Source: Culex pipiens pallens (lineage: Eukaryota > Arthropoda > Insecta > Diptera > Culicidae). From it: DNA of 64,000 nt. The position numbers and the translations under genes are program-made. Each line of letters begins with the position of its first letter. Position 1 is the first letter of the stretch. The notes under the pieces were generated by a model, which was given only the letters and a program-made list of their open reading frames with translations, did not search any database and was not told the DNA's origin. Positions 47,214 through 60,434 of this stretch are shown here, one piece after another. The DNA is taken from assembly GCF_016801865.2 (NCBI RefSeq), contig NC_068937.1, positions 18,572,432 through 18,636,431 on the forward strand, in the 5' to 3' direction.

Positions 47214-48840
47214 CAGGGGTGTGCTTATGGGTAGATTTGAGTAGATGACATCTACTTAGCTGTTTGTTTAAATTTATTAAATTTTTTAAGGAAAAATATT
47301 CAAGTTAAACGATATTTTTGACCATAAAAGGGTTGGCACCAAGTTTCACCAATTTCTTGGCTCAATTTTGAAGCGCCCTTTTCTTTTTTTCAAGTCATAT
47401 GCACTCTTTCTGGAAAGTCAACCAAACATTTCAGTGTTCCAGTGTAGTGCTGTCGCAGTTAGTCGCAAAGTCGCCAAGTCGAGGAGCGATATTTTTTAAA
47501 TGAGGTTTGTCTGAAGGCGCCCCTAGGATTTAAAAAATCGTATTAAAATTCTCAATATAAAAATTTGACTGGAGGCGCCCCTACGACTTAAAAAATTGTA
47601 TTGAAATTCTCAATATGAAAATTTGACTGGAGGCGCCCCTACGACTTAAAAAGTTGTATTGAAATTCTCAATATGAAAATTTGACTGGAGGCGCCCCTAC
47701 GACTTAAAAAATTGTATTGAAATTCTCAATATGAAAATTTGACTGGAGGCGCCCCTACGACTTAAAAAGTTGTATTGAAATTCTCAATATGAAAATTTGA
47801 CTGGAGGCGCCCCTACGACTTAAAAAATTGTATTGAAATTCTTAATTTGAAAATTTGACTGGAGGCGCCCTTATGGCTGAAAAAAAATTGAACAGGGGTG
47901 TGCTTATGGGTAGATTTGAGTAGATGACATCTACTTAGCTGTTTGTTTAAATTTATTAAATTTTTTAAGGAAAAATATTCAAGTTAAACGATATTTTTGA
48001 CCATAAAAGGGTTGGCACCAAGTTTCACCAATTTCTTGGCTCAATTTTGAAGCGCCCTTTTCTTTTTTTCAAGTCATATGCACTCTTTCTGGAAAGTCAA
48101 CCAAACATTTCAGTGATCCAGTGTAGTGCTGTCGCAGTTAGTCGCAAAGTCGCCAAGTCGAGGAGCGATATTTTTTAAATGAGGTTTGTCTGAAGGCGCC
48201 CCTAGGATTTAAAAAATTGTATTAAAATTCTCAATATAAAAATTTGACTGGAGGCGCCCCTACGACTTAAAAAATTGTATTGAAATTCTCAATATGAAAA
48301 TTTGACTGGAGGCGCCCCTACGACTTAAAAAGTTGTATTGAAATTCTCAATATGAAAATTTGACTGGAGGCGCCCCTACGACTTAAAAAATTGTATTGAA
48401 ATTCTCAATATGAAAATTTGACTGGAGGCGCCCCTACGACTTAAAAAGTTGTATTGAAATTCTCAATATGAAAATTTGACTGGAGGCGCCCCTACGACTT
48501 AAAAAATTGTATTGAAATTCTTAATTTGAAAATTTGACTGGAGGCGCCCTTATGGCTGAAAAAAAATTGAACAGGGGTGTGCTTATGGGTAGATTTGAGT
48601 AGATGACATCTACTTAGCTGTTTGTTTAAATTTATTAAATTTTTTAATGAAAAATATTCAAGTTAAACGATATTTTTGACCATAAAAGGGTTGGCACCAA
48701 GTTTCACCAATTTCTTGGCTCAATTTTGAAGCGCCCTTTTCTTTTTTTCAAGTCATATGCACTCTTTCTGGAAAGTCAACCAAACATTTCAGTGTTCCAG
48801 TGTAGTGCTGTCGCAGTTAGTCGCAAAGTCGCAAAGTCGC
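47214..48840 (+). repeat. Three tandem copies of the hAT left end (679-bp period), each with 58-bp subrepeats
   Basis: CAGGGGTGTGCTTATGGG starts at 47214, 47893 and 48572, so the period is exactly 679 bp; the first two units are near-identical and the third runs into unique sequence after about 270 bp. Each full unit holds about six 58-bp repeats with core GGAGGCGCCCCTACGACTT. The internal end sequences are complete, so each could act as a transposon terminus. Confidence 0.93.
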
Positions 48841-49616
48841 TAAGTCGATGCGCGATCGCTGCGCGATGGTTTGGTGTTTGCTTTATTTAAATTTAGCTTT
48901 GTCACTCTTGCGATGCATAAGTTTTTTTTTTATTTGACTCAATGATTTTCGGTTGTTGTGCGCACGCAACTATATGTTTTCCCAAAAGCGAGAGAAGCCG
49001 ACTCGCTCACCAAAATGTATCAAATTTGGACCAATGATTTCAAATGACTTTCTCAGATTGAAGGAGTAAGTCTTCCCTTTAGGTGAATCCAGACTCCGAA
49101 CTGGTTAATATTTTTTAGCTCGTTTTAAAAGTACAAGCGCATTGATTTATTTTTTATTTGTTTGGAAGTGCGCAAAATCTAATTCGTCATTCATTTGCGT
49201 AATGCGTTTTGTTATACCACTTCGCAGCAACAGCCTCACAGGGCATGCAAACCTTATGCATCGCTGTGTTAACATGTTTCCAACAGAGGACTTGTGTAGG
49301 CTGACTTACTCTTTTTATCCTCTAACAGAGGTTGACTTTTGACGGGTAGAGTTTTTCGGAACATTTACCCCGAAGCTTTGAAAAAAAGAATTCTTCTGAA
49401 ATCAGTACCATTAATATTATTTTTTAATTGCTGTTTTCTTTTTTGATGAGAGAGATCTTCGCTTCTGGTTAAGGCTTTGTTCGAAGTGATAGAATTTTAT
49501 AACGATCTTATCAAATGTTTCTTATGAAAGTCACTGAAAATTGATAGAAACAATAGGCTCTTTGGCCACTGATTCGTAAAAAAGATATACGTCGCGGCGT
49601 CCGAGACACCATTTGA
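48841..49616. other. hAT interior, no transposase recognised
   Basis: Starts with GCGATCGCTGCGCGATGG. A 66-codon plus-strand frame at 49142-49342 shows no known motif. Confidence 0.35.
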
Positions 49617-49960
49617 TTTTGCTGGGACCGATTTTTGAAAAAATGCCAAACTTTAAAGGTCTGTACCGAGCTCCAGGGTGCTCCAAATGTCAATGTTTTT
49701 TATACCAAAAGATGTGCAAGGATCTGGCCTACACGCCAGTGATGTTGAAAATAAACGCTTCAGTGGCCGAAGTGCCTAAAAAAATACATTTTTGAAAAAA
49801 TCTTATTTACGGGTTAAATCCCATTTAAAATTCAAATGCAAAGCGCCAGCTTCTGTTACGTCCAATCAAGCTCATATTAGGGATTCGAGCTCAGTATGCC
49901 CACCAGAACAAACCTCTGAATGCCTGCCAAAAAGTCTTTTTTGTTACATCCTAATACATA
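49617..49960. mobile_element. Right-half copy of the foldback MITE at 449-975
   Basis: It aligns with about 648-968, sharing AAAAAATGCCAAACTTTGAAG-like and GTTACGTCCAATCAAGCTC segments. The left arm is missing, so it no longer folds back. Confidence 0.75.
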
Positions 49961-50296
49961 TACATAATCTATGCAAATGCACATATTTTTCTAAATTATC
50001 TAATTTGATTCCACTTTGTATAATCTAGACTTTATCAATTAGATCTCTAAGAACAATTTTCGGAACAAGTTCTCATAATAAAATATCAGTATTTGTTCGT
50101 TACTAGCTGAGATATGCGAATTTCGCTTAGTTACACAATAGGAAGCGGTAACTGAGACATTTTGAATGCTCATAAATAAATATGATGTTAAAGAAATTAG
50201 ATAAAATTTTGATATCAATTTCTCGTCTCAATAAAGCAATGCTGTTAAAAGTAACGATAATTGCGCATAATATAATTTCATAATTTCAGGTAATAC

Positions 50297-51514
50297 TAGA
50301 GCGTCCAATTTCCCGTCGTGGGAAAAAAATCCCGAGAATTCCCGGAAAAAATATTTCCCGTAACTTCCCGAAACTCAAGCGAAAGTATACATTTTCCTAA
50401 CTTTTTGGCACATTTTTTTCAATTTACAAAAAAAATAGTTATGAAAAAACTCAATTTAATATTATTCATTTTAATTTATTGTTCTTAAACCCATTCAGTT
50501 CGCCTGAAAATTTCATATGAAAATATGAATATTTAAAAAAATATTCGTTCCAGAAGCTTTCACAACTGGGATCTTGTTTATTCGTTGAGCAACAAAAATT
50601 ACGATATTATGAAATGAAAATTTACTATCATAATTCTGGTTAGTTTTTTAAACGAAAATTGTTGTTATATCATTTGAAACTTAGGTATCCTGTTCTGTCA
50701 AGATCAAATTATGTTTTTTTTTGCGATTTTGTTTACCATGGCCAAATTGGATGAAAATTGAAAAAATATCAATTGATGTCTCAGAGAAAGTTATTCAAAA
50801 AGAATTTGGTAAATTTGTTAAAAAGTTTTAACAGTTTAATATTAATAAAAAATAACTTGAGCTAACAAGCGCGTAAGAGGTTTAATATGAACTAAACTAC
50901 TTTAATTGCTATGAAAATTCTTTAAGACGAAGTCATTTATTAAGCTGAATCATTAAAAAAAACTACTTCGTATTATATAGAAGGTGATTTTATAAAAAAT
51001 ATATTTCAAGTGAAAAAGCTGATTTTAAAGGTGAATTCAATGCTTATCTGTTTATTCATGAGCTCAAAGAAGTAAGATTTGTTCAAGAAAAAAGATTTGC
51101 CAACAAATCCATATTTTCTTCATTATTTTTTTATTTTCGTTTCCACGTCGTCTCAATATTATTCTGTTCACAGAGCCATGTTCAATAGCAATGTTATGGT
51201 TTTGAAGCATGTATTCATTTTACTCGCTGTCCAAAGACTGTGATTGGAAAAAAACACTGCAAAAAAAAAATACTAATAAATTTAGAAATAGCCTATAAAT
51301 TTTGAATATCAATATATTTTCTTTAAAATGTTTTTGCAAGCAGTTAAAGCATTAATTGACCCTCGCACATATTTTGATCATTTAAGTTGCTATTTTATAC
51401 AATTTTGTTGAAGAATATTAACCAGAACCAGAACCAATATAAGAACAATTTTGGATAAATTTAAAATTTCCCGTTTCCCGGGAATTTTGTAACCCCGGGA
51501 AATTGGACGCTTTA
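50297..51514. mobile_element. hAT-type element with CCCGGGAA ends (copy 3), nested in the larger hAT
   Basis: The terminal inverted repeat TAGAGCGTCCAATTTCCCG matches copy 2. The flanking 8-mers GGTAATAC and GGTAACAC differ at one base. Subterminal CCCGGGAA motifs are more decayed than in copy 2, so it is probably an older insertion. The interior is AT-rich and aligns loosely with copy 2. Confidence 0.88.
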
Positions 51515-51594
51515 GGTAACACTAAATCGCATCAGATTATTCTATTGAGAGCTAGTCAATCTGTTTTCTCCGTTTTGATTGCAAAGATAAAGTT

Positions 51595-51735
51595 CAAAAT
51601 AGTCAAAATAATTGCTTCTCACCCAGTCGGCCTGGGTTCGATCCCAGACGGTCTCTGTGGCATTTTTCGAGACGAGATTTGTCTGATCACGCCTTCCGTC
51701 GGACGGGAAGTGAATATTGGCCCCGGACTAACCTA
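51595..51735 (+). mobile_element. SINE fragment, 5'-truncated
   Basis: It contains a B-box-like GGGTTCGATCCCAG (about 51633-51646) but no matching A box, followed by a non-tRNA body (CACGCCTTCCGTCGGACGGG). It looks like a truncated tRNA-derived SINE. Confidence 0.55.
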
Positions 51736-51782
51736 AAAAAAAAGGTTAGGTCGTTAGCTCAGTCCAGGTGTAGGAGTCGTCT

Positions 51783-52000
51783 CCCTGGGTCCTGTCTCGG
51801 TGGAGTCGCTGGTAGGCAGTTGGACTAACAATCCAAAGGTCGTACGTTCGAATCCCGGGGTGGATGGAAGCTTAGGTGTAAAAAGAGGATTGCAATTGCC
51901 TCAACAATCAAGCCTTCGGACACCTAGTTTCGAGTAGGAATCACGTAATCGAGAACGCCAAGGCAATGCTGTAGAGCAAATAATTTGATTTTGATTTTTT
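51783..52000 (+). mobile_element. tRNA-derived SINE
   Basis: An A box (TGGTAGGCAGTTGG, 51810-51823), an anticodon-like stem-loop TTGGA-CTAACAA-TCCAA (would read AAC, valine) and a B box (CGTTCGAATCC, about 51845-51855) are followed by a 100-base tRNA-unrelated body and a tail of TTTGATTTTGATTTT. The acceptor and T stems do not pair well, so this is a SINE and not a tRNA gene. This architecture is common in culicine genomes. Confidence 0.8.
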
Positions 52001-52165
52001 GAATTTTTTGAAATAAATAAAAAGTACGAAATTCCTTTATTTTAGGAATTCTGCCTTCTTTCCTTATTAAGTAATTGGGTTTTTCGGATAACTGATTTTT
52101 TTTATATGTTATTTTCAAGTTGGGACCATCCATAAACCACGTGGACACTTTTTTGGGAATCTGTT

Positions 52166-53375
52166 ACCTCGCATTTCCGTAAAACTTCATCAATTCCAAC
52201 TCTCTTAGATGCATTCGAAAGGTCTTTTGAAGCACTTCAAAATGTGCCATAGACATCCAGGATTGGTTTGACTTTTTCTCTTAGCTTTTGCAAATTACTG
52301 TCAAAAATATTTTTTTTTAAAGCCTTAATATCTTTTTCCAACATCCTCCAACACCCATACTCCCATAGGTCAAAAGATAGGTAATTTCATGGACTATAAG
52401 CCTACGGTATCAACTTTTTGGCCAATCGCAGTTTTTCTCATAGTTTTTCGATTTTTCTACAACAAACATTTTACAACGTTAGTTTTTGCCCTGTATGCCT
52501 CCATAGCGGCACTTTTTGGTCTCAATTTTGTTATATTCGGAATCCTCGGACAATTTCACGTAAGTTAGAAGTATTGGAATTGTAATTTTGATTTAAAAAA
52601 TATTTAAATAAAACATTTTTGAAAAAAGAAATAGATTTTATTTACCCTATGATCAATACGTCACATGCTGTATCAAGTAGGCGAAAACCTGTTTTACCCC
52701 TAATCCAGCAAATTGTTAAAAAATATTTTAATTCATTCTAAATGGCAATTTTTCCAATCAAATTTACAACTCCAATACTTCTAATTTACGTGAAATTGTC
52801 CGAGGATTCCGAATATGACAAAATTGAGACAAAAAAGTGCCGCTATGGAGGCCTACAGGGCAAAAACTAACGTTGTAAAATGTTTGTTGTAGAAAAATCG
52901 AAAAACTATGAGAAAAACTGCGATTGGCCAAAAAGTTGATACCGTAGGCTTATAGTCCATGAAATTACCTATCTTTTGACCTATGGGAGTATGGGTGTTG
53001 GAGGCTGTTGGAAAAAGATATTAAGGTTTTAAAAAAAAATATTTTTGACAGTTATTTGCAAAAGCTAAGAGAAAATTTCAAACCAATCCTGGATGTCTAT
53101 GGCACATTTTGAAGTGCTTCAAAAGACCTTTCGAATGCATCTAAGAGAGTTGGAATTGATGAAGTTTTACGGAAATGCGAGCAATTTTAAGATTTTTTAT
53201 GTTTTTTTGACCTCAAACTTCAGAGCCCGTTTTACCCCACTTCCCTTTGTCGTAGAGGGCTCATATTTGGCATGAGTTCATCTCATGTATAGACAAACAA
53301 ACGCTGAAAGTTTCATCCAAATCGGAGCACCTCGATACGACCTGTTACACATTGGTGAAAAACTCGCTCTTAAAA
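52166..53375. mobile_element. Palindromic element P, copy 2 (left end truncated)
   Basis: CTCGCATTTCCGTAAAACTTC near 52168 is mirrored near 53160-53180, with the centre near 52675. The right arm continues to CGATACGACCTGTTACACA and GAAAAACTCGCTCTTAA near 53375, matching the left outer end of copy 1. The centre is inverted relative to copy 1. Confidence 0.85.
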
Positions 53376-54349
53376 TCAATAAAAAAATATTCAAAAAGTT
53401 ACATCTCTCTTTTATCTAAGATTTGTTCTCCGAAACTTACCGTGGATACCATGTTAATATATAATTCTGGATTGAATACGCGAGAGTCAGTTTTTATTAT
53501 CAATTCCAAAATGGATCAAATTTAATTATGTGTAGATAGAGTTATCTTTTTATGATAGGTGCGACATTAAAAATTTTAATTAACTAAAAGATTCTATTGT
53601 TTCATTGCAATGGGTTGCGTTTTTCCACGCTGCAGACAAATTTTTTTTATTTGTCCACATTGGGTGATGGGCATTTCCATTATCGAGTAAGACGGGACAA
53701 AGAAAGGGTTTACGACTAGGTTTAGAGTCAATTTTATGAATTTTCATAAATAAAGTGAAGTTTGTGTAAGTTAAGGGCAAAAGTCACTGTTTGTCTGTTT
53801 TGATCTTATATTTGAAGTTTACTAAATAATGTTTACAAACCTAGAGGTTCTCTAAATATTTGAAACTTTCTAGCAAGTGTTTAGCCAAGTGAATTACCTT
53901 ACTAATTGTTAAAGAATTTTTGAAATTCTTTTTGTTATGTTTTCCTAAAATAAATTTGCGGGAAGGTGCGCACATTTTTGTATGAAAAAAAAATCAAACA
54001 AATAAAGTAACTTTTATTTCTGATTTTGTGGAATCTACGTAAGACCTTATAATCTAGCCACTTAAACCTTGCGGTTTCGGCAACGGATTCACAGGCGTGT
54101 ATCGTTCTTTTTGCGACAAGACATTTTTTAATTTCTAATAATATTGATTCAAAATCACAGAAAAAAATTATCAGCAGAAATCGTACCAAAAAATAAAATT
54201 AATGCAAAAAGTATTAAGTATAAGTACTACTTTGTTAAAATAGGTAAATTTACCATACAATTATTTTAATTGTTAATTTAATCTACGCTTTGTTTATGAT
54301 TAGGTACTTTAGGATTTTGTTTTATTATTAAGTTTAAAAATACGTTTTC
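53376..54349. other. hAT interior, right part
   Basis: AT-rich; no transposase motif seen. Confidence 0.35.
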
Positions 54350-55271
54350 ACTATAAGCGCCTCCCATATCAGTTAGTGACTGGCAGCGCCCTAAAAATCA
54401 TGTATGCACTGTAGGCGCCCTCAGCCAAATGCGCATCTACCTAGCTCAAGCCCATCAAACACACCCCTGGCTCCAGCCACATAGGTGGATTAAGTTAGTT
54501 TTTCTAAAAAGTGCTGCAAAAAACATCCATGAGATCTTTTTTCTTTGTTTTGATAAGTATAGAAAACACTCGAAAATTATTCAAAAAAATATTCATTTTA
54601 CATGAATTGTTTGATAAACATATCAACTCCAAAACCCTTAAGCATGTGACGTTAAATTTATCGTCATGCTATTTTTACAAACAATTGTTTAAAAAAGTGC
54701 GTTTAGGGAGACTTGATCCCTGCATTTTTACAGTCACTGGAATCAGCCTCAAGATTAAATAATTGGGCTGGGTTTTCGTACATAGTTTCCTTTAGTATAG
54801 TTGTACATAACTTACTGCAGTTTGAACCATTTTTCAAAAGTCTGTAAACAAAAATTACCAGCTTTTGTAAACATGCTCATTTTTTGTCTAAAAAAGAAAA
54901 TTTTAAGTTTTTAAATATTTTGCATGCTAAACTTGTTATATTTTGAACACAAACGTACATGTTTAATGTGAAATTGCTGTAACTTATAGAAAATTAAAAG
55001 TTTGGATGAATAAGAAACATTTTGCTTAAGATTTCTTCAAAATGTTGAAAGGGGGATCAAATTACCCCCAACATTTTGAAAATGCCGGTTTAAAATATTT
55101 TTTTAAAACGCTTGGCATTATTCGAAGAGTTTATCTGATGAAATACCCTTATCAGCCAAACATAGTTGAATGTTTAAGCTTTCAATTCATGTAAAAAGTT
55201 CATAGTTTTGTGAGAAATTGACAGAGTTATGTGCGATACAAAAAAGGGGATCAAGTCTCCCCACTCTCCCC

Positions 55272-58200
55272 TATAGATCACATTAGACAGTGTTGCCAGA
55301 ACTTCATTTTTTCTTCAAATTTGAAATAACTTAACTCAGATTTAATAAATAACGTCACAAGAGTTAATTTACAGGTCATTTTACCGTCTTTCCTCAGTAA
55401 AATCAGCAAAATCTGGTAACAATAAAAAGCAGTTGACAACTTTTATCAGATCATCCTCCAGCACTCGAGAAACCAAAGTCAAGGTCACTCAAATCGCGAT
55501 TTTTAACTCGTTCAGCTACCGTACAGTTTGTTTTTCTACCACATCCCATTAAATATTTAATGTCAATGAAATTTGCCCAGCCAAAAAAAAACGAGCTCCA
55601 TATTTTCTCACACGATTCACACCTCAACTTGTGATGGAGTTCAGAGGTATTTGAACTGGTCCAAACTTTTTGAGCTTGAGATGTTGTGAACTATCCAAAC
55701 ATCCGCAGATGACACATAACCTCAAACATTGAGAAGAAGAAAAATAACATTGCAACCCAGGTTAAGAAACGTCATTTGGTCATTTTTGTCTTCTATTTTG
55801 TTGTGCTTTTCCATTGTCATTTCGGCTTTGCGAACACATTTCCCAACCCCCCCTTCTTTCGCGTAGCCCGCGGCTAGCTGCTCACGCTTAGTTACACTCA
55901 CTAAGCCGAATTGGGTTACGCCGAAGCGGTTAGGTCACCAAGGCATCGAACGAAACTTTTGACGCAAAGATTTCCCATCACCGATCGGCGCGTGGAACGA
56001 CCAACCTTGAAATTAAACGAGTTTTTTTGGCGATTCAAACTTTCCGCGATGGGTTCGTCGCCTAACGCCGGATCAAGTCTCCAGCGGGTAAAAGTTGTGC
56101 AAAAGTCGTAAAATGTAGTCCGAAAAGGTTCGAACTGCGTCTAGATTCACTTCAGAAGTCTGCTTTCAATCAATCAACTCGAAGATTCGAACAAAAAAAA
56201 ACTACTTTCAGTAGACACTAATTTAGTTCAAGCTTCCATAAAACCTCAAACCTTCAACAATCAAAGTTATATAATCTGATGCACACACACCAACGAGGTC
56301 CGTTCAACTCACCCAAATAACAAAGAAACGAAAGTAAAAGCATAACCTACAAAAAAAAAACTCGATCATAACCTACAAAACCACACCTTAATCTCAGTGA
56401 CTTGAGCGCGAAGCGAGGAACCCGAAAGTCAAGGTCGCAATGAAAGCTCGTTAAACTGCACTCGTACTTGCGCGTGCAAGTTTATAAGGTCCGGGGGGTA
56501 ATTTCACACCTGTCCACTTAACGGGTGGTTATGGCAGGTGAAGAAGAGGCGCAATTTCATTCATAAAAACGGAGTTAGCGGGTAATGATTGTCGGCGCCA
56601 CCGGAGCCACAACAAGTGTGGTTAGGTTAAGTGAGCCGTGGCAAACTTTGGGGCAATAAACGTTTGTTTGGTTTTATGGGCAACTGGTTTATTTGGTTTT
56701 AGTTGGGACTTTATTAGCTATTGTTCAACAATATATTTAAGATATCAAAAATGTTTTGACTTGTTAGCAAGTAATGGTAAAATTTAGTGATAAAATTGAT
56801 AAAAAAAAAACAAAAAACCGCTGCTTTTGAGCCATAATGAAGGTTGAACGAAAACATTGCCACCTATTTCAATGGTTTTGAACAAAAAATGTTTTATTTT
56901 TAGCAAAAAATGCAAATTTAAGTCAAAAAAGATTTGCGACTTCAGTTTTAATGTAAAATTAGTTACAATGAAAAAGTACTTTACAGATTTTTTGATAAAG
57001 TGCATTGTTTATTCGTTTTTTTTTTCAAATAGTGTCTATGACTGTTCCTGAAAATATTTTTTTCTAAAAGCTCAGGAAATTTTCTATAAAATTGCCTAAG
57101 AGACATTGGAGATTGGGCCACTGGTTACTGAAATACAGTGAATAAAAGAAAAAGAAACAAAAAGAAGTTAGTTCCCATCCAAACATACTCAGATTTTCTA
57201 ATGCCAATATCTCAGTAATTCACGGCCCAATTTTAAATGATGAAAAATGTATCTCTTCAGAAAAAAAAACTTTTGAAAACAAGACTTACATTCAATATTA
57301 CTCACATTTTCGTAATTGAATGACGCAAAAAAAATAATATTAGGGGAAATAAACCCATTTTAGGCCTAATAAGCGGTCGTGTTTGAATGATGCTGGAAAA
57401 TCTGGAGTGTTCCTTGAAATTTACTAAAACCAAGAACACCAACGAGTAGAGCAACTTTTTGTGAACATTTCTGTTTATTTTCACTTTTACTAAAAATTAT
57501 TCTATTCCTTTTACAAGCATTTTAAAAAAATATTCCCCAAATGTATTCTAATCAGTAGAGTGCATTGGGCGTGCGTCCAGCGCTTTTTAGTGCTGCCAAA
57601 ATTTATGAAATTTTAAGCGAACATTCACTAACAGTAGCATTTAAAGAGAATATTTCCTGGCATCACTTTTTGTTCTTTATTTGCCTTCGCTGCTCGCTCG
57701 GTTTTCTTCAGCCTTCGATTGGAATGGGTCGACAAAAGTCAAACGTCAAAAGACTGGGCGCGTTTGTTGTTTTTATGGCCCTTGCCAATTATTTACATGT
57801 TTTGGGATTATTTTTCAAGTAAGTTACTAGCTAATGTGCAAAAGAACATGTTGCCAGTAGCTGGAAGCAATTTCATATCTTAAGCGCTTCGAAAACGTTA
57901 GCGCAAATGAAAAGAAATTGATGGCGACTTTCGTTAAGTAGTTAAGCTCTCATTTTGCATGTGGATGTGTGTGCCAACAAAATGATGAGAAATGGTCGCG
58001 CAAAATAGAAATTATGATCAAAAGTGCTTTAAATTTGATCTTTTTGGCCTGTAAGCGACATACATTTGCGTGCTTACTCGAGGCGGTGCTGTTGCTGGTA
58101 AGTCCAAAATAGTATTTTTGGAGCATTGATCGAGCACCAAACTCTCCATATGACGAAGATAGGTGTTTGATTGGAAAGGCTATATTTCCCCTATCACGGT

Positions 58201-58768
58201 TTGGGTTTTTCCCGTTTAAAAATATTTTCAAATATCGGCTCTTTGGTCCTGAGAACTTCAAAACTGATGCATTTTAAGTTTTCATACAACCGTTTCAAAT
58301 ATAAGGCTAGATGACTCCAAGCAATTTTTATCTAAAAGCCCAATAAATTACCTTTCAATTGCGTCCAAGAGACCTAAAACCGATTGAAATGGAGCGGAGT
58401 AACATTTTTTTAAAATGTTGTTTTTCGAAAATTACCATATTTTGGACCACCCTAACGCGGCGTGTGTGACCCTAATGGTCGGGTCTATTTATTTTAGCTA
58501 AGGAACCCTGACTAAAATTTTTAACTCAATCGGACATTTTTCAAATAAAACATACGGCTTTCGTGAGGAATTGCTGTTACATATAATAAAATGCATCACG
58601 GCTAGCATTACAGAGTAACTTAGAGGGAACACTGTCATTAGTTTTTTGTTCCACTTTGGAGTTAATCGCAGGTACATCCCAGACCTGCCTCCAGCTCTGA
58701 CGTTTCTTTCTGGGTTACACCGTTTGCTCACCCTTCAAATCCTACGTAAAGTGAAATTTGCAAAAACC
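55272..58768. other. Intronic sequence; single-copy GC-richer block at about 55790-56660; repeat F at 58180-58640
   Basis: 55840-56110 and 56400-56660 stand out from the AT-rich repeats and contain a 66-codon frame at 55911-56111 with no known motif. They could be regulatory or an unrecognised noncoding exon. 58180-58640 is repeat F on the minus strand. Confidence 0.4.
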
Positions 58769-58771
58769 TAA

Positions 58772-59077
58772 TGGCCTATCTACAATCACTTAGCTTAGAA
58801 AATTTCACTTAGCTTAGGAATTTGAATCAATGGAAATGAATCTGAGTTTCTACAATGGAAAAGTAATCAAATTAGAAACTGACGTTTGGTTTGGAAAATT
58901 TCAAAATCTACGGTAAGTTGACGTTTCCATATCAAAGGTAAACAAACAACTGCATAGCAACGTATATCAGCCCAGCAAGTTTTCTAAGTTGATTGTGGAT
59001 GACGAACGTAAGTTGCAGACTTTCCTAAGTAACTACTTTACTTAGATGTTCTAAGCTAAGTGATTGTAGATAGGCCA
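58772..59077. mobile_element. PIF/Harbinger-type MITE, 306 bp
   Basis: The ends TGGCCTATCTACAATCACTT and complement are flanked by a 3-bp duplication TAA (58769-58771 and 59078-59080). The 3-bp TAA target and GGCC-type start fit PIF/Harbinger. AGCTTAG motifs repeat near both ends. Confidence 0.85.
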
Positions 59078-59080
59078 TAA

Positions 59081-60434
59081 CCCAAGAATGGAACTTTATA
59101 CGATTGTTTATACCTTTTATTGAAAATGTATTCTCAACATTCAAATTCCTTTCGCTGACCTTCAGCCAAAATTGGTCCAAATCTGCACAGCTTGCTACGC
59201 TCGGAATATGTAAATGACCTGTTCATGGCCCTACCCGCCACAATATGTATCGAAATTTATGTAAAAATGTGTGGTCTGAGTTTGGCTCGCCCCTTCCAAA
59301 CAAGTTTCTCGCACGTGTCTAGACAAACAAAGCATTGCCGACGTGCCTTCTTGTCATATCGATGCTGCCGTGCTATCTTGTCAGACGTCGCTTTTTGACG
59401 TTCCGAGAAAAAAAACGCGTTTTAATGTTTGACCTTGAATAAACAAAAATCACTGTAAACAATAACAAACACGTTTTCATTGTTTGATCATTGGTTTGAT
59501 CATCATTGGCCGAGGTCCCGAGTTATAATTACACAAAATGTTCGCAGTAGTCGGGCGTGTAGGTGTGTCAAACGCGTTCTGGCCTGAAATCCCTTTGACC
59601 AGTGCGACCATTTTCATCAATTTTCAGGGTGTGCATAACGAGATTGATTTTTTTTTTCATATGAAAAGTGACAACAATGCACGAAATTTTGTCGGTTTTT
59701 TATTGAATATCCCAGGATTGAAATCGGATTTTGGGAATCTGTGACGGTCAAAAGGTGAAGCATTGTGAGCTGAATAAAATAACGTTGTTAACTCAGTTTG
59801 GCTCAAAAAGCACGTTACCCAGTGTAAATCACTGAAGCTACCTGAAGATGTTCCAACTTCATAGTCATTGATCAGGCTGACCTTCAAACCTGAACTCCGT
59901 AGAGTTGGTAGATGTCCTAGAACTTTGCAACAGACTGTAGATCAACCACTAACTAACTGCAGCTTCAGAAAAAAACCTACCTGAAATTTCTAAATACATA
60001 AAAAATTGTAGTGTTTTAAAACGTCTTTGAAAAATATAAAGAAAATATTCTGGCATCACTGCTAACGAACTGTCAGCACGCGAGCTCGAGACTAAATGAA
60101 AGAGTAGAAATCTGCGCGAATTTGTTTATGTTTTAGATAGTTTTTGGGAAAAAGATAACCACTTAATGATTTTACTTTTAAAGTATGACTTTATACATAT
60201 CAAATTGCAGGTAATTGTCTCAACTACAAACTGACGAGCTTAGATTTTTCAAAAAGGCTTTCATTTCTTAAAAAAGTTGGGAGGAAAATAAGACATTTTT
60301 AAGGATTTTTAGTAGTTTTTACTAATAAGATAACCAGTCAGGCTAGACTTAACCAATCAAGCTCATATTTAACCAGTAGGTGCGTAAGAATGTTCGCTAC
60401 AAAATGTCGGGTCGGTTCGTTGAGAAAATGTCAA
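59081..60434. other. Intronic sequence, nothing recognised
   Basis: No supported gene or repeat boundary. Short AACCAGT motifs recur near 60330-60380. Confidence 0.3.

Larger units (their letters stand above)
47214..54469. mobile_element. hAT-type element, 7.26 kb, non-autonomous
   Basis: The ends CAGGGGTGTG and CACACCCCTG are flanked by a perfect 8-bp duplication GCTCCAGC (47206-47213 and 54470-54477). Both features are typical of hAT insertions. The left end is amplified (see 47214-48840), and the right end carries scattered GGCGCCC motifs matching the left subterminal repeats. No hAT transposase domain was recognised in 48840-54350; nested insertions account for about 3 kb. Confidence 0.9.

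Noticed and set aside
51783..51870. A possible tRNA-Val (AAC) gene
   Set aside because: The anticodon arm pairs, but the acceptor and T stems do not, and a SINE body and tail follow.
57565..57822. An 85-codon plus-strand open frame with a hydrophobic stretch
   Set aside because: It does not begin with ATG and shows no recognisable family.
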